A stretch of DNA of 64,000 nucleotides from Caprimulgus europaeus. Lineage: Eukaryota > Chordata > Aves > Caprimulgiformes > Caprimulgidae. Position 1 is the stretch's first letter, and each line of letters opens with the position of its first letter. Both the position numbers and the translations under genes were made by a program. Below the pieces are notes generated by a model. That model was not told the origin of the DNA and did not search any database. It was given only the letters and a program-made list of their open reading frames with translations. The stretch covers positions 29,528,578 through 29,592,577 of the forward strand of contig OU015533.1 in assembly GCA_907165065.1 (NCBI GenBank). Reading direction: 5' to 3'. Of the stretch, positions 42,027 to 54,000 are shown piece by piece.

Positions 42027-45000
42027 GTAAAGTAATATTCAACTGTGAAGACAAAGGTTTCCTAAAGAACAATCTCTGGAGGATAGCTACTTTATTTTGC
42101 CGTATCAGGACAATAAATGCTTATTTACACTAAGTGCTGATAGTCCTAGTATCAGTCCTAACATCACCAGGTGAACAAAAACACTTTTGCTTTGAAGAAA
42201 AAAAATGTATTCTCTGTCATAATGTTCTAGACATTAAAACTCTTCTGCTTTACATGTCCATATTAAGGCCAGAGAGACAGAGACATAGGCTGATCACAGC
42301 ACTGCTCAGCTGTCTTTTCTATTCTTAAATCTCCCTATGGCTATGCATCCCACTTTTTTGGCACGTATGCTTGTGGAATTATACTTTTTTGTTTTAGCCA
42401 TGCTGATTTGATATATAGTTGAAGATTTTATGTTGTTATAGAACAGTACAGAGTTTTGGCTGGTGCTTCTCTCTTGAGCAGAACTGTATCTCTGAGACAT
42501 ATTCTGTATAAATTCTGCTCTTCCTCTAACAAGGATTTTTAAAATCTTTAAATTTTAAAGAAGAAAAATTTGCAGTGAATAAGAATGTTCATAAGATCAT
42601 TTTAAATACAACAATTTATTTTGTTTTAAGTTAAATTTACTTTGTTAATCAGGCCTGCAACTAGGGGAAGGAAACAACCTGCAAGTCAGAGAATTGATGC
42701 TATCAGGCACTTGCACTGTGTAATCAGCTTTTCTTATTGGAAAATTCAAAACTACAGCATAACTAGTTAGCTGGATGATAATATGGAAAGACAGTTAATT
42801 ATAGACTCAATTTCAGATGCATTAGACATTCAGGATTGAGATTGCAAGTTCTTTGGCTTTAGCTGGACTGAGAAATTCCTAGAAATACAGTATTGTCCTT
42901 TGTGTCTTGTGTATCTATCTATATAATTATGTGAACAGATCACATCGTCATTGCATTCTCTTGTCTATCATGGCATGCCATAGATTTATGAATGCCTCCA
43001 ACACTACCTCGAAGAAAAACCGGTTCCTGTCACACTGCAGGCCTGTGCACTGACTCACGAGGTAAGACTGTGTATACACAGTGTATGGCTTTACTTGCCC
43101 ATACCAAATTAGTCAGCTTAGCTGCAGGTAACTGTTCTGGTATTTGTTTGGTGTCTCAGGTCTGAGTACACTGTATAAGATTGAAAGATTCTCTCTTCGC
43201 ACATTTGTCAAAATACTTGATCACTCTTTAACTGTGTTGAGAGGAGGGGATGAGAAATGCATACAGCTGTGGTCACTAGACTGCATGAGCCCTGGCCAGT
43301 GTATTGAAGACAAATTATTTATTTTAACCATTGACCATGTATTTTTCTTCCCATGTAACTGTGTAGTTCAGTGTTACGACTACAATCAAGCAGTATGACA
43401 TGAGGATTTTGAAAACCTTTTGGGATTTTTCTAATCATAATGGCTGATTAATTCTTAAATTTCTGAATTGGAGGGAGAGTTAATGACTAAAGAGGCACTA
43501 GTGATGAAACTGGTTGAGGCACAGGAGAGAAAAACTAATTTAGAGCACATGGCACTGTACCTGAACTAAATTAAGCCTAGCTAGGTGTTGTGCAGCTGTG
43601 GTCATATTGTCCAATTCTAGAACAAATAGCATGGATATGCTCCAAGTCATATAGCATGGAGGGCCCAACGTTCTTGCCATACCATATTCCTCTAACTTCA
43701 GTTTAGAGTTTTCTAAATTAATTATCCACCAGAACCAGTCTCTGTGCTTTCTCTCTTACATTTACCAGGTGGCAGAGTTACTGCATGAAGCTCCTCAGTC
43801 TGGAGAGATCAAAGAGCTCAGACGACTACTGCAAGCTCCCCACTTTAAGGCAAGTCCTGCTTAAGGAAAGAAAAAGGTTGCTCGTAGAGCTGACCGCAGT
43901 GGGAAAGAAAACAGATGGCCAGCTGTTCACAAGAACTGGCAAAGGAGCCAGAAGAGACATAGTAACCTAGCTGCGAAATCAGATGTGGGCTGTGTATCTG
44001 AAGTACCTGCAGTGGGCTGCATTTTATTTAAGGGCTATATTTGAGAGGGATGTTTCTTACAGAGTTAAATTCTGAGCAGTTGATGCAAACATATAAAACC
44101 AAATTTTCCTTGTAATTGCAAAACCTGCATTCTTTACCTGGAGTTCCAAATGGAAATGTTTCATCTCTTGTAAGCTTTCCAGAAGAAGCAGAGAGGAACT
44201 GTTCTTAAAACTATTTCACAGTTTGAATTTCCAGGACGAAATAAGAAAATGTCAATGTGTGAAAGGGATCTATGTTCACACAGGAACTTACTGATTTCTG
44301 TTTTCTGACCAGTCACTTTTTAAAGCTGTTCTATTGTATGTTCTTTCCTTATAGGTTGATTTTTGCTTGTTTTTGTTTGTAACAGGCCTTGCTATCTGCT
44401 CATGACACAGTAGCCCAGAAAGATTTTGAACCAATCCTTCCACCACTGCCAGACAACATACCTGAAAATGAGGAAGCTATGAGGATTGTCTGCTTAGTGA
44501 AAAACAACCAGCCTCTGGTGAGAGAGCTTTCTGATGTCTGTCAAATAATTTTAACTTACACAAGTATTGATAACGCATATTGGTTTCTTTCCAGGAATGT
44601 CACAGAGATTATGTGCATTCTTGTCCAGTTTTCACAGAATCACAAGAATTGCTGAGGTTGGAAAGGGCCTTAGGAGAGCATCTAGCCCTGCTTAGTGCAG
44701 GCACAACTAGAGCGGGTTGTTCAGTGTCTTGTCTGCTCAGGGTCTGAACATTTGACAGTTATTTTTATCTCATATAACAAAAATGCAAATAGGATTGAGA
44801 GCTGTTCCTTTGGCCAAAATAGTAAAGAACAGAGGAGAGACTCTGAAAGGTTCTTTAGAAATCATTTGTTCTTATAAGCAGAAAACATTTTATAGCTTAA
44901 CTAATAGCTGTAATATTTGATACAGAAAGGATTTTTTGCAGTCACTCAATGAGGTTATTTTAGTCTGATACAAGTAGAAGACATGGAAGGACTTAGTACT

Positions 45001-48000
45001 AATAACGTTATATTACCCCTAGATCCATGTGGTGTTAAAAAGACTGTATCTTTCAGTGCCTTTTTGTCATTTTGAAGTTCAGACTTGTGATGTGAAAGGA
45101 AACTTACAGGGGTCCTTCAGTGATCAGTGTGCTTTTTCTTTGTTTTTATCTGCCAGGGTGCTACCATTAAACGCCATGAGATAACAGGTGACATAACGGT
45201 TGCCCGTGTGATCCATGGTGGGCTAGCAGACAGAAGTGGTATGTGTAATTTGAAATAAAGTAATATAAGAACTTGAACTTGAAATAAGATATTTGAAGTA
45301 AGATAATAGATTAGTTTCTACAATTAGTCTTCCATTATAGAGCAGAAGATGTGTACACTGGACAGCACTGTAAATAGTGATACATTGCAGTGACTTTGAT
45401 TCTGGGTTCATTAACGTTCATGTGAATGTGCTATGTTTGAGACTGAGTTGAGGTACAAATCCAGTTTTCATTATGTATTCTTGGCACCAATACTTGGATA
45501 AATCTGTCATGAGATTGATTAGGAATATCCCAAACTGCAGTATAGTATGAATCCAGCAGCTCATTCCCTAATGGAGAAATGGAAAACATCAGAAGTAAGT
45601 GATTCGATAAGATAATGGGCTTTAAGGAATATGTAGTAATACTTCTTGGCACTAGTCTGCTAAACACTTTGGTAGCATTAGTTGCTAAGCAATCTTCCAA
45701 GGAGTTTCTGTGGAATTGTCACTTCTTTGTCATCCTAGAATTGAATGTGCTCCATGTTCCTTGGGAAATGTAATGTTACTAAAATGTAAAACATCTGAAG
45801 TAAAATTGAACTGTAATCATTATAAAAATAGTTCCTTTTAGTATTTTCTGGCCCTTCTAGATAGAGAAGAAAACCCAATCTATGGACAATAGATGATTAA
45901 GTTCCTAATTTGATTAGTGTTTTAATTGAGCCAAAGGAAAAATGTAAAAGTAAACAATATTGTGAAGGCTTTGTAAAGGATGGAGAGGAGTATCCAGGCC
46001 TCCCACTGCACCTGGAATTTTTAAGGATCTGATTCAAAATCTTATGGTCTACTAATACAATGGGTTTAGCTAGAATAATAGGTTCAGAAATTACTCTGGG
46101 AAATGGAGCTATATTAAAATGTTTCTGATACTTCTAAGGCAAATCATCAGTAAATTGTAAACATCTTGTATGGGGGAGGTAGAAGGAAATAAGAAAAGGG
46201 AAGCATGGAAGCTTCTTGTGACCCACAGAAGTCTGCAGTCCTATCCAGAGGCAACATAGTCTAAATCCAAAATGTCTTTCTGCATACTTGGTGTGTGGAA
46301 ACTTTTAATGCTGATTTTGAAACCTGTGGTGTATCTGTGTGACCCTGCTTTGCCTACTCAAGATAATCCATGCTGTGATAAAATTGCTGCTGCTGCTTTC
46401 ATCCTTGTTTTCACTGTAGGGTTGCTGTATGCTGGAGACAAACTGGTGGAAGTAAATGGTGTTCCTGTTGAGGGACTTGAGCCTGAGCAAGTTATTGATA
46501 TTCTGGTATTGAATCTTTTTTCCACTTTGTATGTTAAGAGTAACTGTATGCTAGTTCTTTTACAAACATGCACTCTTAAAGGAGAAAGTCTGAAATTTTT
46601 ACCAGAAAATTCAGATTGTTTCCTTACTGTGGATGAAGTTCACACCTGCTCATTATATCAGAATGTGTGAAACCAGAATTAAACCTAACCCCTGTTCTGG
46701 ACAGAAGTTAACTTAATTGTGGCTTAATTTCACCAGCTACTTCTCAGAAAAAGAGATTTTACTGATTTATAATTTTATGGAAGTTCCACTCAGATAATAT
46801 TCCACAAGAAAGCAGTGGAAAGGTGCTGTTCTAATAATAGTCCATGTTACAAAATACACTAAAGTAGAGTGAATGAGCTTGTAAACTACATACCTCACCT
46901 TGCAAAAAAGGGCAGTGGTAATTTCTGTTTTCAGAATTCTCATGAAGAAATCTGTTGAGCTGTCCCTGTTACTTACTCATCATTTTGCCCACAATCTTTC
47001 AGCATTCTTCACTGCAAAGTGTTAGTGCCAGTCAGTAAGATATTGCTAAGTCTTTCTATGTGTTATTTCCCTGGTTGTATGATTTCTAGGTATAAGAAAT
47101 ACAAACTTTATTGGAATGCTTAATTCTTAAATATTTATATCACTTGTTTATCAGACCCTGCTACTAATTTAAATTATACTTCAGTAGAAAAGCTTGGTAT
47201 GAATTAATGTTGAAATTATATATATTTATAATGATGCGTAGATTTAATTTAATTTAAAATATTTAACAAGACTTTGAAGTTTCATTCTTGAGTTTCCTTT
47301 TGAGAAAAAATACAGTATTGTCATACTGACTGCCTAAATTCTATTTGTAATATAGACATTATAGTAACCACAAAGCCATGCTGTACTAAGTTTGTGCTGC
47401 CAATGTTTAGTTATTTGTGTTGAATACCAGTAATATTTTAATCATTTTTTAATCATTTAGGCCATGTCTCAGGGGACAATTATGTTCAAATTAATTCCAG
47501 TTTCTGATCGGCCTGTCAGCAACCAAACAACAGTAAGACACATTCTTTTTTCTGGATTGTTACTGCAAGCAGTTACCCCAATAATGTCTAATGGTGTGAT
47601 ACAAAGAAATGGTGTTGCTTAGAAGTATATTGCAATCCTTAGTGTTACTTGCCTTTATGGCTGCCTCTCAGCTGACATCAGTATGCTGTTGCTGAAGCAG
47701 TAAGGATAGAAAGCTGCAATGTAGCTTTGTTAAAGGTAATGAAGACATTTTTAGATTGATCTACAGGGTGAAGGTCAAATCTTTTCACAATATGTGAGAT
47801 TACTTTTTTTTTCCTTACTCCCTTAAGAAACAGACAGGGTTTGGGGCTTGAACTCATTTTTAAAACTTGGTTTCACCATGAATTTACTTAAGTAGCAGCA
47901 ATATCTAGCCCAGTGATTATAAAGCTCATGTTGTATTTGTTCTAAACCTGGCTTGCACTTAGTCTTGTATGTTTTCTTTACCAGCTCTATGTGCGAGCAA

Positions 48001-51000
48001 TGGCAGATTACTGGCCCTTGGAAGATCCTGCCATACCATGTGCTGATGCAGGTTTGCCTTTTAAGAAGGGTGAAATACTCCAGATAGTGGACCAGAACGA
48101 TGCTCTCTGGTGGCAGGCCAGGAAAGTTTCAGATCTCAGTGCATGTGCTGGACTTATACCCTCAAATAATCTTCTTAAAAGGTAAAGAAGTCTTATTTTT
48201 TCTGATTTCTAGTTCAAAAATTAGCCAGTTATTCAGACTTTGCTGTTTTATATTTTGTAAGTTATATAGCAGTATGATTCAGAATGACATCTTTCCTCTT
48301 TCTGTTCTCTGAGTTCTTGCTCTCCATCCCTTAAGAGTACCTACGTGAGAAAAAGCTTTTGGAAGCCCCTCTATCATCTTAAATTAACATCTAAGAAGTT
48401 TGCATCAGTTGCCTAGTCTCTATGCCAGTTGCTAAGACATCCAGTGGAGTGTAGCAGCTGAAAGATGGGTGGAAACTAAGGGCCCTGACTGTTTAGGACC
48501 ATTGTCTATGATTTAAAAAAAGGGGAGGAGGGGGCAGGGGAAAGAGTGAGGTACTAAATGTATAGTATAAGGGCACAGCTGTATCAAGAAACAGAATGTA
48601 TATAAAGATGTCCTGTGAGGCATGAGTGACCTCTTCAGCTCTGGTCAAAACTGAGTAGAACACATTAAAAGGGGCGGGGGACACCAAACCATGCTCAAGG
48701 AAGAACGAGGATCCCTTGCCTATTATTTTCTGCACAAACAGCCCTTTATTTTTACACTACATTTTTCCAGAACTGGAGTAGTTAAATGCTGTGGCACATT
48801 TTTCAGTTTGATCCTCTAACCAGATGTCTTGTCTGTGTTACCCTAAGGAAAACATAAGGCCACGCAATTGTAGATGATAAGCTTTGATCTGTACTCTATG
48901 TAAACTTAGCTGTGGTCTGAATAACGAAAGTTGAAATCAAACTAGGTTGTGATTGAGGCTGCAACCAACAGACTGTGTAGTAACAGAGGCAGCAGCACTA
49001 CTACCCATAGCAACAACACACTCTACTGCTTCCAGGAGTCTGTACCACAGTATGGCTTATCTTCCTGTCCTTATGCATAAACTCAAAACAGTCTACTTCT
49101 AGGCTGCTGATTTGGAAATTGCCTTTAAATAGTTCTGATAGCATGTTGACTTTCTTTCAGGACTTTACAGTGGGGTAAAACATTGGTAATGTTTCCATTC
49201 TTGGTGTCATCTGTCAGCTCAGGACTGATTGACCTAATGTATAAGCAGCAAAATCTGCAGCATAATGTGTTTGTGGACTGTTTTGTTTCTTTAACTATGA
49301 TAAATTTATTTCTATGTAGGAAGCAGCGAGAATTCTGGTGGTCTCAGCCTTTCCAGCCCCATTTCTGTCTCAAATCATCAATGTGTGAGTGAAAAGTTAT
49401 TTGAATGGTAGAGTAAGAAAAAAAGGTCTTGTTTCTTTTTCCAGGAATACTGAAATAGAAGCTCATACAATTCAGTTTAATTCAAAGACGTTGTTTCGGG
49501 AGCCGTATTGTAGCCTCAGAAGTGTGCTAACTATCCCCAGGAAAATAAATATTTTACGTTAGTTGTACCTGGAGTACTTATGGTGGAGGTTGTTGTCTCC
49601 AGTGTATTTGGGATCTGACTGGGAGAGAAGCTATGAATTCAACTCCTGAAGTCTGTAAGATCTAGTAGCTCTCTAGGATAATTGGGTTTGAATAAGTCTG
49701 AGATTATAATTGTACTAGCCTGACTTTCCAGGGACACAGATAACAGTTTTGCACTGGGAGATGCCAGGCAGTATCTTTAGAATGCTTCTTTGTCATCAAA
49801 ACTATAGAGAGAAAGATAGAACTTTTTTCTTTGAGCTGTAAAATAAGCTATTTGTGGTGACAATTCAGAAACATTACCCTCTGCCAACTCTAGCTTTCTG
49901 TAAACATGCAATCATTCCCAAAGAACGTTCTTCCTGTTTTCTTTCTCCCTATTTTCTTCTATGGTTCTTTATATTAGTATAAAATTAATTTTTCTCTTGT
50001 GAAACTCCCAGATTGATTAATTGCCTAGGATTCTTCTCGCACTTACTGCTTTGTTCATTAGTGCTGGAGCTCTCTTTCACTGTAGTTTTATTGCATTTTA
50101 ACTGCTTCAATGGATATGCTGTGGGCAGTAAGCACTGTGGATGAAGGTAGGAGATTGTATCTGGAATCAATATAGCATGTGGTTTTACAGGCTTTTTAAA
50201 AAGTTGTCAGAAATGAGGCAGTTTGGTAAATACATGCAAAAGAAACCCAAGTTCTTGACATTTTGTGTGCTTAGCATAACTGAAATCAAGTCTGTTTTCA
50301 CTTAAAATAGTAGAAGCTTACATTGTCTTAAAGTGGAAACTTAAGCTATGCATTATCTGGTAGGGAACTGACAGTTTGGATGAGTTGCTTTGAGGAAGGA
50401 AAGACTACTTTCCTTTCTCTTTTCCTTTTCCTCTTTCTCTCCCATCTTCAGCAACTGACCTGAGCACCTCTGAGTATTCTTTAAGGGATACATATGGGCA
50501 GAATATGGTTGACAGATGCCCTCACAATTGCCTTGTAACTGAAAAATAGCTCCTAGTGGGCCTGTCTGGAGAGGCACACAAGAACAGAACACACAGAGTG
50601 CAGTATTGTGAGCCCATGAGATTGCCCGAACCCACGAGATCTCATTTCAGTGATGTGAACTGATGTGGTCTGGGGATGGAGAGGGAGCTGAATCAATCTT
50701 TTCTTTTCCCTTTCTTCCTTGTAAAAATACTAATAAAATCAACCAAACAAAACTCTTTGAGTGAAGCATATTGGAAAGAAACACACTTAAAGCCACAGGA
50801 GAGAAGGGAGTGAATGGAAAATTATATTCTGTCATGGTAATACTTAATAAATAGGTATCTACAGGATAAACAGAGTGACAACCATGTTAAACCTTTTATT
50901 ATTTCAAAAGAAGTCAAGTTAGACATTTGCCTCTCTGCCACAAGCCCTTTAGAGCACTAATTTAAGAAGAGCTTTTTGCTCACTAAAGACATCAGTAAAT

Positions 51001-54000
51001 TAGGGTTAACAGTTAAAATCCTCAAAGATGTCTAAAGCTGATCTGAGCTTCAAATATTTTATTTCTGATGTCTGAGTTCAGTCTTGTAAGATCTGTAAGG
51101 TTTTTTTCTGCCTGGTGTTTTTCTGATTCAGATTTTTTTTTTTCCTTGTGTTGATCTGTAGAGGATGACATGCGTATTGATGAGAAGTGTGTGGAAACAG
51201 GTAACTGAATTCACTTGAGATTATTCTATTTGCTTCGAGGTAGTAGCTAGTTAAAGCCTGTTTTTGTTTCCCAGATAAAAACACTCATTCTCCTAGTGAA
51301 CTTAATGGTAGAAAATTCTATTTTTTGTACCCTGGACACATCATCCTGTGTATTAAAATGAACTGTTTGCAGTTCTGGTGTACAGTGCTTATAATGAAGT
51401 GTTGTGCAGAAAAGAATTACCTTCTTAAATATATCTGCCTGAATGAGATCCAAACTCTCTGATTCAGGATTTGGACTGTGGCTGTAATGTTACCATAGTT
51501 TTTGCCTATTGTAGACTTAATGTCACAGATTACTGTAGTCTTGGAGAACTAACACGATTCATTGTTAAGAAACTGGTCTTGGGAGAATCCATTTTTAGGC
51601 ACTGAGCAAGCACAGTTTTTTTACATGTGAATAGTAAATGTGAAGACTGTTTGCTTAACTTGCTCCCTAAAGCAGCACAGCTCAATATTCCTTCTCCTGA
51701 GGTAATTCAGAAAGCTCTCATGGAGGGATGTGATCCTGTAAGACTAGGTGAAGAGAGACCAGACATTTAATTCAAGTGTGGCAAGCTGTATTTTGTGACC
51801 TCAGTGTACAGGGAAGTGGGGAAAGTATATGTGAGACAGACTGATAGAAGCTGGAAAATTGATTTCCGATTCTGAAATTCTATAGGAGGAAAAGAATTAC
51901 ATTTTGAATTTTTATTATTTTTTTTTTTTTACTATCTTTACTATCTGGATTACTAAACAAGATGAAGAAACATTTGAGTCTGGTAAGTTCCTCTGACCTA
52001 ACTCCAAATTCCTTGCTATTGTTCTACTGTGAGAGGCTGTCTAGAGACAAGCAAGTGTCTTAAAAACAAGCAGGTGACAAAACCCAGAATGCCATTTTAG
52101 CTTTAGAAGCTATTCTGGCTTGAAAAGCCATTATGTAAAATGCCTTAAGTCTTCCTCTTGCTCTCTGATGAACTTAATAGTAAGGTTTTTGTCCTGTTAT
52201 CCCACAAGTGTGAGTGTTTCTTCTCGTGCATCAGTATCAGATCTGTTTATCAAATCCTAATCAGTTATACCTGTGCAATCTGTGACAGCAGGGGCTGCAC
52301 TGATGTCAGCTGATAATTGGATTACCTTAGGGTAACAGAGGCCTGAATCTCCAGTGCCTGTAGGAGTTGATGTGGTAAAGAGGAGAGCTGTTCTGGATTC
52401 CTGGTCATGTGTGTGACTGGCATACAAGAAACAAAAAAGCTTTTATAAAATGAAATATTTATGTGTAAGATATACAATCAATAAGTGCCTTTTTTTTTTT
52501 TTTTTAACCAACCTGGTTTTGGGGTTGGTTGTTTTTTTTTTGGTTTTTTTTAGGGAACAGCTACCTATTTACAGCATCTTCAGAGTTTTGCAAAACTCAA
52601 GTTTTCTAAAATAAATCATTTGTCCACTAAAATAAATCTACTACTGCTAAACTTCTTTTTGACATATCTGTAATCTATGGAGAAAATATCATTCCTCCTT
52701 ACACTTGTTCTTCTCTATGAGCTTCCTACTTGCCAGTCAGATCATCTCCTCTTATCCTAGGTGGCTGGTTCTCTTTCACCTCTCAAACAATGCCTGAAGC
52801 TTTCAAGACAGAATCAGCAGGTCTGCAGGGCAGTCTTTTGTTTTCAGGCTAGGATGTTTCTGATAACTGCACTTGGGGATTACTCTTACAAATCCTATTC
52901 ACTACTCAGTGCTGAGTCAGCTCTGCTGTATCCAGACAGAGGAATTAGGTGCAAATATTTGCAATCCTACATTTTTACTTTAAATTAACCAGTAGTTTAA
53001 CATCCATGCAATGTATTTTGCAAGTACAATACTAATAAAGATGCTGTAGCTGAGTCTCATTCTTTGGGAACCGAGAATTCATGCTTGAACAGGCATATTT
53101 TGGATTTAAAGCCTGCAGTACCTGTTTCCTAAATTTCCTAAATGCATTGGACAATGCTAGTTGGATTTTTTTTTTTAAATCTTAGTGGAGACTGTCTTCT
53201 CAAAACTAATTGTTTCATGTCTGTCTCTATCTGAACGTGCAGAGGAGCTTAAAGAAGGTAACACTAACTTTGTTTCTCCCTGCCTCCTGTAAGCAGTAAT
53301 CTCTTAGAATTTATCTGTGTTTATTGCATTACCAGGAACTACCACTCCTCTTACAATACCCAGTGGTGGAATTGCTTGTTCCCTGTAGGATTCCATACTG
53401 CACTCCATACCATAGATCAGAGGGTGGATAAAGCAGAAACGCTCAAAAAGATTTGAATGATGGCTCAAAAGATCTGAAGATAGCAATGGTACAGGCATAT
53501 GTCAGCTGAACAGTACTCTGAACTTTGCCAAGTTTTGTGCCAAGTAGTTTTTCCTACAGTCATGAACAAGGAGTTGTTAGTACATACAGAAATGTAGGAA
53601 TAAAACTGTACTTTAAAGGTACAAGTAATGAAGAGTGTATAGAGGGGAAAGAAGAGTAACTAAGATGCAACTAATTTTGTTATGATGCTTGCATGTTTAT
53701 GAGATAATTGTCACTCAAAGAATCTAGTGCTAAAGGACGATATATTTCATGCTTTGCAAATGAAAATAATGTTCTTGCCTTGGAACAATTACTGTCTTTA
53801 AAGATAAGTCTGTGCCTTCTATATCTTATTTTTGCTTTAACAAGGCCTTAGTAAAGGGAATATACAGTGTGGATAACTGCACACATGATTAGGGGAAAAT
53901 TAGGAGTCCTTTTTGAAGAGAAATCTAAACACTGCTGACAGCATTTTTTTCTTAGTTATTTGTTTTTAAATCACCTTTATAAAATAATTTCTAAACTGTT

